Of a stretch of 64,000 bases of DNA, positions 26,765 through 35,396 are shown one piece after another; the first letter of the stretch is position 1; each line of letters opens with the position of its first letter. Location: positions 164,426 through 228,425 of the forward strand of contig NZ_RCZH01000002.1 of assembly GCF_006438875.1 (NCBI RefSeq), given 5' to 3'. The notes below the pieces were generated by a model that saw only the letters and a program-made list of their open reading frames with translations, searched no databases and was not told where the DNA came from. The stretch comes from Flavobacterium pectinovorum. Lineage in GTDB: Bacteria; Bacteroidota; Bacteroidia; Flavobacteriales; Flavobacteriaceae. The position numbers and the translations under genes were made by a program.

Positions 26765-28114
26765 CTACTTTTCACCAAAAATCCGAACATCATCAACCAT
26801 AAAAGCACCATTAAGAGTCTTATCTTTCCCAGATCCAATGTACTTAAATGCAATATGAACATTTCCTGAATACGAAGACAAATCGATTCCTCCTGAACTT
26901 ATAAATTGTCGGGACGGCGTTGACAATGATGGGAAATTCGCTTCTAATTTTGTCCAATTTGCTTTAGTGACACTTGATCCATCAAAATTTGTTGATATAT
27001 AAACCTCTAAGGCGTTCAACGGAGAATCGACTTTTAAATCATGCTGGGCACTTCTAAAAGAAAATATTACATTTTTATAATCACTCAAATTGATTTTTGG
27101 CGTTACCAGCCACGCAATGTTTTCGGCCGCTGTTGTACTTGTTGAATTAAACTCTGCATAACCATTTCCGGCATATAGCATACTTTTCCACAATTTTGAA
27201 GCTTTCTGCACAATATTGCTCCAACCCGGCAAAGCAAAATTTACATTGTTCTTTACCGATTGAAAATCTTCAGCAAAAAAAGGAACATTTCTCTTTCCAT
27301 TCATTACAACATCTTTTTCTGACCTAATCATTAACTGATAATCTGTTCCGAATTTTGTCAATATCCCCCTAACTTTTCCGCTTCCTTCCGGTACAAAATG
27401 ATCTGCAAAACTGGCATAACCACTTGTTCTGAATATAATTTGATTACCTGTATTGTCCCTTAAATTCCAATTTGTAGAACCGCCCACATTATTCGATTCT
27501 TCAAAATAATGGCGCCCTATTGCAGCTTCTGTAAATTGCACATTTGTTAATTCTATTAATGTGTTGAGTTTATCATCATTCAATGCTTCTTCAACAGAAA
27601 CTGCCTGAACTAATTGGTTTTCATCAATAACAGCACAAGAAGCATTTAATACATTTTTATAATCATTTTGCGAAACCCTTCCAATCGTTGGATCGCCAGA
27701 ATTACTTACATAGAGACTTCCAATTCGCATGCCTCCAAAATACAGATCTGTAAATTGATTTTTAAGTTTTATGTAAACTTTATTCCCTACACGAAAATCA
27801 ATATAGGAGTTTGAAACATCGACGGGAATATTAAATCCTATTGCAGGTGTTTTGTCTGTTGCCAAAGTTTGAAAAGAAATTGCCTTGAAAAAATTTCCTT
27901 CTTCATCACTCGATACAACATAAGCTTCAATTACATCATTGTAACCATATTGTTTAGGAACGGAACCTGAGATATCCTTAACTTTTTGAACGGTTTGATT
28001 TACAGTTAAATCAGGCTGTGTACAAGCTAATCTTGGAATTTCGACTTCGTTATTACAACTACAAAAAAAGACAAATAACAATGCGAAAAAGGGAATTAAA
28101 AAGCTATTTTTCAT
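26765..28114 (-). CDS. DUF5689 lipoprotein, partner of the TonB receptor
   Basis: A 449-residue protein with a lipobox (FFCSCNN). Residues about 30-240 match the Bacteroidota DUF5689 domain (EAYVVSSDEEGNFFKAISFQ, VGNKVYIKLKN). About 275-449 form a jelly-roll-like 'choice-of-anchor' type domain (FAEDFQSVKNNV, PGWSNI, AFKYIGSGK). It starts 20 bp after the TonB receptor gene, so both are probably co-transcribed and act at the outer membrane; by analogy with SusC/D-type pairs it could be the ligand-binding or surface partner. Ligand unknown. Confidence 0.85.
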   Translation of the reverse strand: MKNSFLIPFFALLFVFFCSCNNEVEIPRLACTQPDLTVNQTVQKVKDISGSVPKQYGYNDVIEAYVVSSDEEGNFFKAISFQTLATDKTPAIGFNIPVDVSNSYIDFRVGNKVYIKLKNQFTDLYFGGMRIGSLYVSNSGDPTIGRVSQNDYKNVLNASCAVIDENQLVQAVSVEEALNDDKLNTLIELTNVQFTEAAIGRHYFEESNNVGGSTNWNLRDNTGNQIIFRTSGYASFADHFVPEGSGKVRGILTKFGTDYQLMIRSEKDVVMNGKRNVPFFAEDFQSVKNNVNFALPGWSNIVQKASKLWKSMLYAGNGYAEFNSTSTTAAENIAWLVTPKINLSDYKNVIFSFRSAQHDLKVDSPLNALEVYISTNFDGSSVTKANWTKLEANFPSLSTPSRQFISSGGIDLSSYSGNVHIAFKYIGSGKDKTLNGAFMVDDVRIFGEK

Positions 28115-28134
28115 TACAAATGTGTTTTAAATTT

Positions 28135-30972
28135 TTATAAACTAATGGTCAGATTTACGAAATAAGTTCGTCCATATCCGTAAAAATATTTGGGACCAAA
28201 TGATGGTGTTCCACTGGAAACATCTTGATTAAGTGCTCTAAAATTGGCATTTCTGGCTTGTTCAAAACCACCTGTTTTATAGGTTAAATCCAGAACATTA
28301 TTTATACTCGCAAAAAGCCCAATATATTTGCGCGAGAACCGCCAGGACTTGCCTCCGGAAATATTTAATAATACTATTGGATCAAATTTTTCTTGTTTTA
28401 ATAATGTCAATGCATGCTCTTCTGTCGCTTCGGGAAAAACAAGACCACTTATCGAATTTTTATAAAAACGGGCTGTTCTGGCAATAGGCGAAACATCGAT
28501 ATAACTTTCGGTCATGTAATTAATATTTGATGCAAGCCACCAATATTTTGGATCTCTATATTCCAGTCCTAATGAATAGGCTTGTTGTGGCATGCCTGAT
28601 TGCTTGTAATTTTTAAGGTATGATTCTCCAAAATCAAAAGTTGCTTGTGTGTCACCATTGGCTACATTTGCATCATTTGTTATCGAAACATTTGGATTGC
28701 TGTTGTAGGTGTAATTACCGTAAGCGGCAGATAGAGTCGTTTTTAATGTTAATGAGATTTGATATTCAAAACTCAATTCAAGTCCAATGTTTTTCTTATC
28801 TAAATTGGTTAAAGTCTGGCTCACAAAAGCATCTGTACTATTGTAGCTTGCTCCTCTGTCAAAAATTCCTTCTGCATAAAAAAAGGAGGTTTTTGTAGTG
28901 TTTTTAATCAAAGTATAATAACCTGTAAAACGCATTTTTAACTTTGGCGAATGAAAAACATAATTCCCTTCGGCACTACTGATGTTTTCGTTTTCGATTC
29001 CGTTAACTACTGAATTATTCAGACGTGAATTTGAAAATGTATTTCGAAGCGATGGCGCTCTCGTAAGATGCATTCCATTAAAAAACAACCATTGTTTTCC
29101 TGAAATCTTATAGGTAAAACCGCCTTTGAAACCAAAATTTTCAAAAGTCACTTTCTGGCTTTTACCAAATGAAGTTATTGGATAAATTCCGTTTTGATAC
29201 AATCCATCTCTTTGATAATTTGAAACAGAATAAGATTGTCCCAAGTAAAAATCAACCTTATTGTACGAGAATTTAAATTGGGTAAAGGCATCAATTGTTG
29301 TGGCTAGAAAATTATAATTATAACCATAAATATCTCCTTCCTTAACTTGGCGATTCGGGTTTTGTAAATCTGACTGAGCTTCATTTCCGCTGTAAAAAGC
29401 ATCTATATCTTCAAAATACTGACCTCCAAGTAAATCTGTAAGATATTGAAATTGATGTGATTTTAAATTTCTAAAAGTAATTCCACCATCAAATGCGCTA
29501 TTTTCTGAAAGCTGTATATTTAAATTTGAATTTGCTGCAAGTGTGTTATCGTCCGTTCGATCTTCATACAAAACATAATGACTTTGCGCAGCTTCATATC
29601 CTGTAATCACTCCATTAGAATTTAGAATTGGGCTTTGATTTGCCTTATACATCGCATCCCAATCTATTTGAGGTTTTTCAAGAAACAATAGTTTGCTTTT
29701 CTCGGCATTTTGGTAATCTGGTGTAAATTCTCCTGAAAATTCTCCTTTGTCTTTTGCATAAAGTGAACTATAATAACTGGGTAATTTTCGATAATAAGTA
29801 GGATCCGGGCTGTTTGCGCTTTGATAATCTATAGTACTGTTTCCTACTTTTCCAAACTGATACATTACGCTCGAATTAAGATTTATTTTCTCGTTCAGCT
29901 TAAAATAATGATTTAGCATCAGCAATGGTTCCTCGACTTTTTTGATTCTGGCATTTCGTTTTTCGTCATTCTGAAAACCCCAATATGAGTTGTACTTTTC
30001 GTTTGTTAATTGTATTACTTCATTAGTATTAGCGGAGTTTTTTGCACGAATACTTGGTGTATAAAATCCCGTAAAATTCAAAGATTGTCTTTTGTTTAAT
30101 TTCTTTTCTACACTGATAAAAAAGGATTCGGCATCAAAACTTGTCCCTTCAAAATAACCTTCACCAGCCCAGCGTTTTCCTGCCGAAATCGCGAATGCCC
30201 AACCAGAACCATTCATTCCAGAAATATAAGTGCCAATTGCCCGTAAATTATAAGTTGTATTGCTTCCTGAAAAGGTAAGTTGCGTCCCTTTTCTATACAT
30301 TGAAGCACGCGTAGATATTTGCTGTGTTCCTAAAATACCTCCAAATGTATAGTTTGAAGCTGCTGCTCCTACAGAGAATTCCTGATTTCTAAGCACATTA
30401 TTTAAACCGCCCCAATTGCTCCATTGTGGTCTTCCGTCATAGATTTTATTCATCACCATTCCGTTGAGCATCATGGTTCCGTTTTCACTATCTAAACCAC
30501 GAACTCTAAATCGGGCTTGTCCCCAATTGAATGCTGAGGCTTGCATAAAAGCATCTTTTGAAGATTGTAATAAACCTGAAGTCATTTCAGATGAACTATT
30601 ATCGTCAGACAAATCACTTTCCAATAAAGAAATCAAAGCTGCCGGTGTTTCATCTGAAAACCGATCTTCTAATTGAAGTATTCCCAAGTTTACTTGTTGC
30701 CCGAAATTTGACTGTACTTTTAAAAGCAAATCTCTATATCCCTGACTGTGCAACAAGAGTAATTGTTCTCCTTTTATTACAGAATGTAATTCAAATTTTC
30801 CGCTTTTGTTTGTGAGTTGTGTTATCGCAGAATTTTGAATACTTACGACGATATTCTCTAAAGGATTTTGCGTTTTTGCGTCAATCACCAATCCTAAAAA
30901 AATAGTTTCTTGTTGTGCAAACGCAACTTTAAAAGACAGTAAAACAAAAAACAATATGTATTTCTTCCCCAT
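28135..30972 (-). CDS. TonB-dependent outer-membrane receptor with N-terminal regulatory-like domain
   Basis: A 945-residue receptor with a signal peptide (MGKKYILFFVLLSFKVAFAQ), then a carboxypeptidase-regulatory-like domain (about 24-100, GLVIDAKTQNPLENIVVSI), a plug (about 125-230, FRVRGLDSENGTMMLNGM) and a large beta-barrel ending in YFVNLTISL. It imports a scarce nutrient using TonB energy; no motif fixes the substrate. The downstream partner is the DUF5689 lipoprotein. A 442-bp noncoding region lies upstream. Confidence 0.93.
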   Translation of the reverse strand: MGKKYILFFVLLSFKVAFAQQETIFLGLVIDAKTQNPLENIVVSIQNSAITQLTNKSGKFELHSVIKGEQLLLLHSQGYRDLLLKVQSNFGQQVNLGILQLEDRFSDETPAALISLLESDLSDDNSSSEMTSGLLQSSKDAFMQASAFNWGQARFRVRGLDSENGTMMLNGMVMNKIYDGRPQWSNWGGLNNVLRNQEFSVGAAASNYTFGGILGTQQISTRASMYRKGTQLTFSGSNTTYNLRAIGTYISGMNGSGWAFAISAGKRWAGEGYFEGTSFDAESFFISVEKKLNKRQSLNFTGFYTPSIRAKNSANTNEVIQLTNEKYNSYWGFQNDEKRNARIKKVEEPLLMLNHYFKLNEKINLNSSVMYQFGKVGNSTIDYQSANSPDPTYYRKLPSYYSSLYAKDKGEFSGEFTPDYQNAEKSKLLFLEKPQIDWDAMYKANQSPILNSNGVITGYEAAQSHYVLYEDRTDDNTLAANSNLNIQLSENSAFDGGITFRNLKSHQFQYLTDLLGGQYFEDIDAFYSGNEAQSDLQNPNRQVKEGDIYGYNYNFLATTIDAFTQFKFSYNKVDFYLGQSYSVSNYQRDGLYQNGIYPITSFGKSQKVTFENFGFKGGFTYKISGKQWLFFNGMHLTRAPSLRNTFSNSRLNNSVVNGIENENISSAEGNYVFHSPKLKMRFTGYYTLIKNTTKTSFFYAEGIFDRGASYNSTDAFVSQTLTNLDKKNIGLELSFEYQISLTLKTTLSAAYGNYTYNSNPNVSITNDANVANGDTQATFDFGESYLKNYKQSGMPQQAYSLGLEYRDPKYWWLASNINYMTESYIDVSPIARTARFYKNSISGLVFPEATEEHALTLLKQEKFDPIVLLNISGGKSWRFSRKYIGLFASINNVLDLTYKTGGFEQARNANFRALNQDVSSGTPSFGPKYFYGYGRTYFVNLTISL

Positions 30973-31253
30973 GAAAACTCTAATTTATTTTGATTAATAG
31001 TTCTCAGATTAAAATTGCTTTGGTTTTCAAAACATTTTAATCCTTACATCAAAGAATAAAATTGGTCTCTGGAAAAGAGTTATATAAAATTCAAATCAAT
31101 AAAGTAAAGACTGATTTGAATTCAAATATAGGCAAAAAACAATACTAAAGTAATTTCTTGTTAATTAAATTTTAAAATAAAAAATAATAGTGGCGTTTTT
31201 AGCGCAGATAAATTAGTCGTTGCAGAAGATGCAAACTTTATTTTCTCATTTTA

Positions 31254-31353
31254 TGTCATTTCGACTAAGGAGAAATCCTCGTGAGAAGCTCGACAAAGAT
31301 TAGACTCTCGTTGCGGAGTTACTCGCGAGGATTTCTCCTTAGTCGAAATGACA
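31254..31353. repeat. 100-bp inverted repeat with 32-bp arms
   Basis: Left arm 31254-31285 (starting TGTCATTTCGACTAAGGAG) and right arm 31322-31353 are reverse complements with a single G/A difference; the loop is 36 nt. Strings of the type TGTCATTTCGAC...GGAGAAATC are, to my knowledge, widespread intergenic repeats in flavobacteria. The remainder of the 442-bp gap (30973-31414) holds a short tttgcgactctgcgac repeat near 31381-31405 and otherwise nothing visible. Confidence 0.85.
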
Positions 31354-31414
31354 ATAATACGATTAACGTATTTAATAAAACTTTGCGACTCTGCGACTTT
31401 GCGAGATTAAAAAC

Positions 31415-32632
31415 CTACGTTGTTCTAATTTTAGACACCATAAAAGCAATCAAAACACCAAAGATTCCGATAAAGGCAAATGAAAATTGTAGTCCGAAAT
31501 TTTGGGCAATATGTCCGATAACTGGAGGTCCCATTAAAAAACCCAGAAAACTTACACTGGAAACAATCGTCAAAGCTTCGCCTGGCGGAACGGTCGGATT
31601 CTTTCCTGCCATACTATAAACGGTAGGAACAATTGTCGCAACTCCCAAACCAACTGCCATAAAAGCAATTGTACAAGGGATAATATAAGGGAGAAAAACC
31701 GCTGTAAAAAGTCCTGCCGAAATCATGATTCCGCTAATTTGCATCACACGCTCACGTCCGAATTTATTGATTAGTCCATCGCCTAAAAATCTTCCGCTTG
31801 CCATCATAATCATAAACGAAGTATAGCCTAAAATCACCAAAGGTCCGGGCGCTTTTACGATATCTTTAAAGTAAACTCCGCTCCAGTCAAACATTACTCC
31901 TTCACTTGCCATACTGCAAAAACCAATTACACCAAGCCAGATTAAAGCACTATCAGGTTTTGCAAATAGCTTTTTCTTTTCTCCTGTTTTATGTTTTATT
32001 TTTTCTTTGGCTTTGACCAAAAATTTAAAGTTAAAAACAACCATTAAAAGCACAACTCCTCCAACAATCAGAAAATGATGAAATGGCGTGAGATTTAAAG
32101 CTAACATTCCTAAACCAACTAAAGCTCCGGTAAATCCGGCAAAACTCCACATTCCGTGAAATGATGACATGATAGTTTTTCGAAAAAGGACTTCGGTATA
32201 AACGCCTTGCGTGTTAACCGCAATATTGGCTAGATTTCCGAATAATCCAAACATACATAAACCCAGAGATAATTGTAATGCTGTTGTAGCCAAACCCAAA
32301 TTTGCCAAACATAAAACATACATTATTAAGGAGAAAATTAAAATGCGATGACTCCCGAATTTAGTTACCATTTTTCCTGAAAAAGGCATAATTACCAATT
32401 GCCCCATTGGAAGCGCAAAAAGTATCGACCCCAGATCTCCTTCGGTCAAATGTAATGCCGTTTTGATGTCCGGAATTCTACTCGCCCAGGTTGCAAAACT
32501 CAAACCCATTCCGAAATAAAACATTCCAACTGCAAAACGAATTCGGTTTAAATAAGATGCTTTTGCCTCTCTGTAGACTTTCTTGATTTTCCCCTTAGTT
32601 TGGAATAATGATAATGGATTGAAATTTATCAA
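31415..32632 (-). CDS. Major facilitator superfamily transporter
   Basis: A 405-residue inner-membrane protein with about 12 hydrophobic segments. It has MFS signatures near the first loop (FSGKMVTKFGSHR) and a central charged loop (KAKEKIKHKTGEKKK) between the two six-helix halves. It resembles the YbjJ/FucP-like branch, which handles sugars or unknown small molecules; substrate unknown. It starts with a cytosolic tail of about 30 residues, and an internal Met at about residue 37 (VGMFYFGMG) is too far inside helix 1 to be the start. Confidence 0.9.
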   Translation of the reverse strand: MINFNPLSLFQTKGKIKKVYREAKASYLNRIRFAVGMFYFGMGLSFATWASRIPDIKTALHLTEGDLGSILFALPMGQLVIMPFSGKMVTKFGSHRILIFSLIMYVLCLANLGLATTALQLSLGLCMFGLFGNLANIAVNTQGVYTEVLFRKTIMSSFHGMWSFAGFTGALVGLGMLALNLTPFHHFLIVGGVVLLMVVFNFKFLVKAKEKIKHKTGEKKKLFAKPDSALIWLGVIGFCSMASEGVMFDWSGVYFKDIVKAPGPLVILGYTSFMIMMASGRFLGDGLINKFGRERVMQISGIMISAGLFTAVFLPYIIPCTIAFMAVGLGVATIVPTVYSMAGKNPTVPPGEALTIVSSVSFLGFLMGPPVIGHIAQNFGLQFSFAFIGIFGVLIAFMVSKIRTT

Positions 32633-32796
32633 AGTGAATGCATTTTAGATTTAATACTATAAAAGTACTAAAAAGCAATTTTATAGACTATAAAACCCTA
32701 CTAGTTCCTGAATTTATAACGTTGTATGTTTATAATTTTTTTGAGTTGCAAAGGTTCTGAGGAACAAAGGGGCAAAGGTTTTCTATCTATCCGCAT

Positions 32797-33030
32797 AAAA
32801 AAGACGCACTGCTGTGCGTCTCTACGTTTCAAATAACCTTGTTTTTTGCCCACGGATTTTACGGATTAAACGGGTTTTCGCGGATTTTAATTTTTAATTC
32901 GTAAAATTCACGGGCCTATAAATTCGCAAAAAAAAGAGACGCACTGCTGTGCATCTCTACTATTTAAATTACGTAATATATTAGAAAAAAATCTGTGTTA
33001 ATCTGTTTAATCTGTAAAACCCGTGCGCAA
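32797..33030. repeat. Composite intergenic repeat: two 'agacgcac' hairpins and large inverted arms
   Basis: Two copies of a hairpin AGACGCAC-TGCT-GTGCGTCT occur at about 32802-32821 and 32937-32956 (second with one change). Around the second copy, arms starting TTGCCCACGGATTTTAC (32846) and ending at 33030 are inverted imperfect copies; the same arm family is seen at 10217-10339. Fills most of the 404-bp gap 32633-33036; no gene seen. Confidence 0.7.
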
Positions 33031-33036
33031 TTTTTT

Positions 33037-34077
33037 CTACAGATTAATTATCTTTTTTTGTGCATTACTTGCGATTGCAGCTTCGATGATTTGCATCACT
33101 TTTACACCATCTTGAGCTGTAACCGGTTCTGTTTTATTATTTGTAATAGAATCGTAAACACCATCAAAAAATGAAAAATAATTTCCCTGAAGCGTTGGGA
33201 TTTTTTCACGAATTTCTTTTCCGTCTATTTCAGTATGTAATAATCCTTGCAAAGTTTCAGATTCAGTTCCCCAAGATTCTAAATTTGGTTTCTTTCCCAA
33301 TTTCAATTCATCTTCCTGAACATCACCTCTAGGTTTTAAGAATGATCCTTTTTTTCCGTGAATTGTGTATGCCGAATTTGCTTCTCTAACAAAGAAACTT
33401 GCTTTTAGTCGCACCCTGAAATTTTCATAGATCAACAATAAATCGATCCAGTCGTCGACCAACGAATTTTCTCTGGTATAACGAATATCTCCAAAAACCG
33501 ATTTTGGCGAACCAAATAAACAAACGGCCTGATCAATTAAATGCGGACCTAAATCTTTCAGGATTCCGGCTCCGTCATTTACAGTTTCTTTATGTGCTTT
33601 TGCACTCAATAAAGGATTGTATCTGTCAAAATGAAATTCGGCTTCGACTAAATCTCCTAAAACGCCGTCTTTAATTATTTTCTGAACGGTTTTAAAATCA
33701 CTGTCCCATCTTCTATTCTGGAAAACGGCTAATTTTAGTCCTTTTTCTTTAGCAATTGCTGCTAATTCTTCTGCTTCGGCAACGGTTGTAGTGAATGCTT
33801 TTTCGACAACGGCATGTTTTCCTGCCAAAAGCACTTTTTTAGCATATTCATAATGCGTTCCAACTGGCGTATTTACAATTACCAAATCTACATCGTCTGC
33901 TAATAACTCATCGATTGTTGGATAACTTTTTACTGTTGAATAATCTTCCTGAATTAGTTTTTTGCTTCTTTCCCAAGAACCTAATAATTCAAATCCCGGG
34001 TGAATATTCAAAAATGGAGCGTGAAAAACTTTCCCCGACATTCCGTATGATAATAGTGCTGTTTTTATTTTTTGCAT
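33037..34077 (-). CDS. Gfo/Idh/MocA family oxidoreductase
   Basis: A 346-residue NAD(P)-dependent dehydrogenase. The N-terminal Rossmann fold starts TALLSYGMSGKVFHAPF, followed by EKAFTTT with the family lysine and the catalytic-type DLGPHLIDQA (His) in the second domain. The FHAPF motif is typical of the YdgJ/YcjS-like branch, which acts on sugars or inositols; the substrate is not deducible. Cytosolic. Confidence 0.93.
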   Translation of the reverse strand: MQKIKTALLSYGMSGKVFHAPFLNIHPGFELLGSWERSKKLIQEDYSTVKSYPTIDELLADDVDLVIVNTPVGTHYEYAKKVLLAGKHAVVEKAFTTTVAEAEELAAIAKEKGLKLAVFQNRRWDSDFKTVQKIIKDGVLGDLVEAEFHFDRYNPLLSAKAHKETVNDGAGILKDLGPHLIDQAVCLFGSPKSVFGDIRYTRENSLVDDWIDLLLIYENFRVRLKASFFVREANSAYTIHGKKGSFLKPRGDVQEDELKLGKKPNLESWGTESETLQGLLHTEIDGKEIREKIPTLQGNYFSFFDGVYDSITNNKTEPVTAQDGVKVMQIIEAAIASNAQKKIINL

Positions 34078-34117
34078 TTCGTATGATTTTTATCAAAATA
34101 AATTTTAATATTTTTTT

Positions 34118-34178
34118 ACCATTAAGATATTAAGTTTCATTAAGCTTTGAACTTAATTTTTCTTAATCTCTTAATGGT
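34118..34178. repeat. Inverted repeat between two oxidoreductase genes
   Basis: Arms ACCATTAAGATATTAAG (34118) and, at the other end, CTTAATCTCTTAATGGT (to 34178) pair with a few mismatches over about 26 bp. Fits the ttaatggt-type intergenic repeats seen in this genus. May also act as a terminator for the minus-strand gene at 34208-35281. Confidence 0.65.
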
Positions 34179-34207
34179 TCAAATAAAAAACTTATGTTTT
34201 ATTTTTT

Positions 34208-35281
34208 TTATCTTGTTTTAGCGCGTTCGTATTGTTTAGGCCATTGCACTTCTTCGTTTAATTCTCTGGCGAAATCTAATGGTAAATTCGGGTTTCTTAA
34301 TGATTCTCTTGCAAACAAGATCAAATCGGCCTGACCGTTATTTAAAATAGTTTCTGCCTGATGTGCTTCTGTAATTAAACCAACGGCTCCGGTTAAAATG
34401 TGCGCTTCTTTTTTGATTTTTTCGGCAAAAGGAACCTGATAGTTTGGCTGTAGCGGAATTTGTTGATGCGAAACCAATCCGCCAGACGAAACATCAATTA
34501 AATCTACTCCTTTTTCTTTTAAGATTAATGAAAGCTTTACAGATTCTTCAGGATTCCACCCGCCTTCTGCCCAATCTGTAGCCGAAATTCGAACAAACAA
34601 AGGCAAGTCTGAAGGCCATTCTGTTTGAACTGCTTCCAGAATTTCTAAGGTAAAACGGATTCGGTTTTCGAAACTTCCGCCATATTCATCTGTTCTGATA
34701 TTGGTTAAAGGCGATAAAAACTGGTGCAATAAATAACCATGTGCGCCATGGATTTCTAATACTTGATAACCTGCTTCAACAGCTCTTTTTGTTGCTGCTT
34801 TGAAATCTGAAATCACTTTTTGAATTCCTTTTTTATCCAAAGCTTCCGGAAGAAAAGGTTCATCATCGTGATAGGCTACAGCACTTGCCGAAACTGTTTG
34901 CCATCCACCTTGAGCGAAATCTAACTTTTTATTGCCCAACCAAGGAGCCGAAACGCTTGCTTTTCGTCCTGCATGTGCCAATTGAATTCCGGGAACAGCA
35001 TTTTGTGAAACTATAAACTCGTTGATTGTTTTTAGTTTCTGAATGTGTTCGTCTTTCCAAATCCCAAGATCTGACGGTGAGATTCTGGCTTCGGGAGAAA
35101 CTGCCGTTGCTTCCTGAATAATTAAACCTACTCCGCCACTGGCACGACTGCCAAGATGAACCAAATGCCAATCGTTTGCAAATCCATCAATTGACGAATA
35201 TTGACACATTGGCGAGATTACGATTCTGTTTTTTAAAGTAGTATTTTTTATCGTGAGTGGAGAAAATAATAATGAAGCCAT
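34208..35281 (-). CDS. NADH:flavin oxidoreductase, old-yellow-enzyme family (NamA/YqjM-like)
   Basis: A 357-residue FMN TIM-barrel enene reductase. It has the N-terminal ISPMCQYSS with a conserved Cys (as in YqjM), QLAHAGRKAS, and the active-site HGAHGYLLHQFLSP with the His pair. The C-terminus (FARELNEEVQWPKQYERAK) fits the YqjM class. It reduces activated C=C bonds with NAD(P)H; the natural substrate is unknown. Confidence 0.94.
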   Translation of the reverse strand: MASLLFSPLTIKNTTLKNRIVISPMCQYSSIDGFANDWHLVHLGSRASGGVGLIIQEATAVSPEARISPSDLGIWKDEHIQKLKTINEFIVSQNAVPGIQLAHAGRKASVSAPWLGNKKLDFAQGGWQTVSASAVAYHDDEPFLPEALDKKGIQKVISDFKAATKRAVEAGYQVLEIHGAHGYLLHQFLSPLTNIRTDEYGGSFENRIRFTLEILEAVQTEWPSDLPLFVRISATDWAEGGWNPEESVKLSLILKEKGVDLIDVSSGGLVSHQQIPLQPNYQVPFAEKIKKEAHILTGAVGLITEAHQAETILNNGQADLILFARESLRNPNLPLDFARELNEEVQWPKQYERAKTR

Positions 35282-35396
35282 ATTTGTAACTTTTAATGGT
35301 TTTAGGCTATCAATTGGGTACGATAGTCTTTAAAAAAGTAAAGTTACAGCATCTTCGTAAAAGTAGAAATCTAAATGTTTATTAATTAACAAACAT

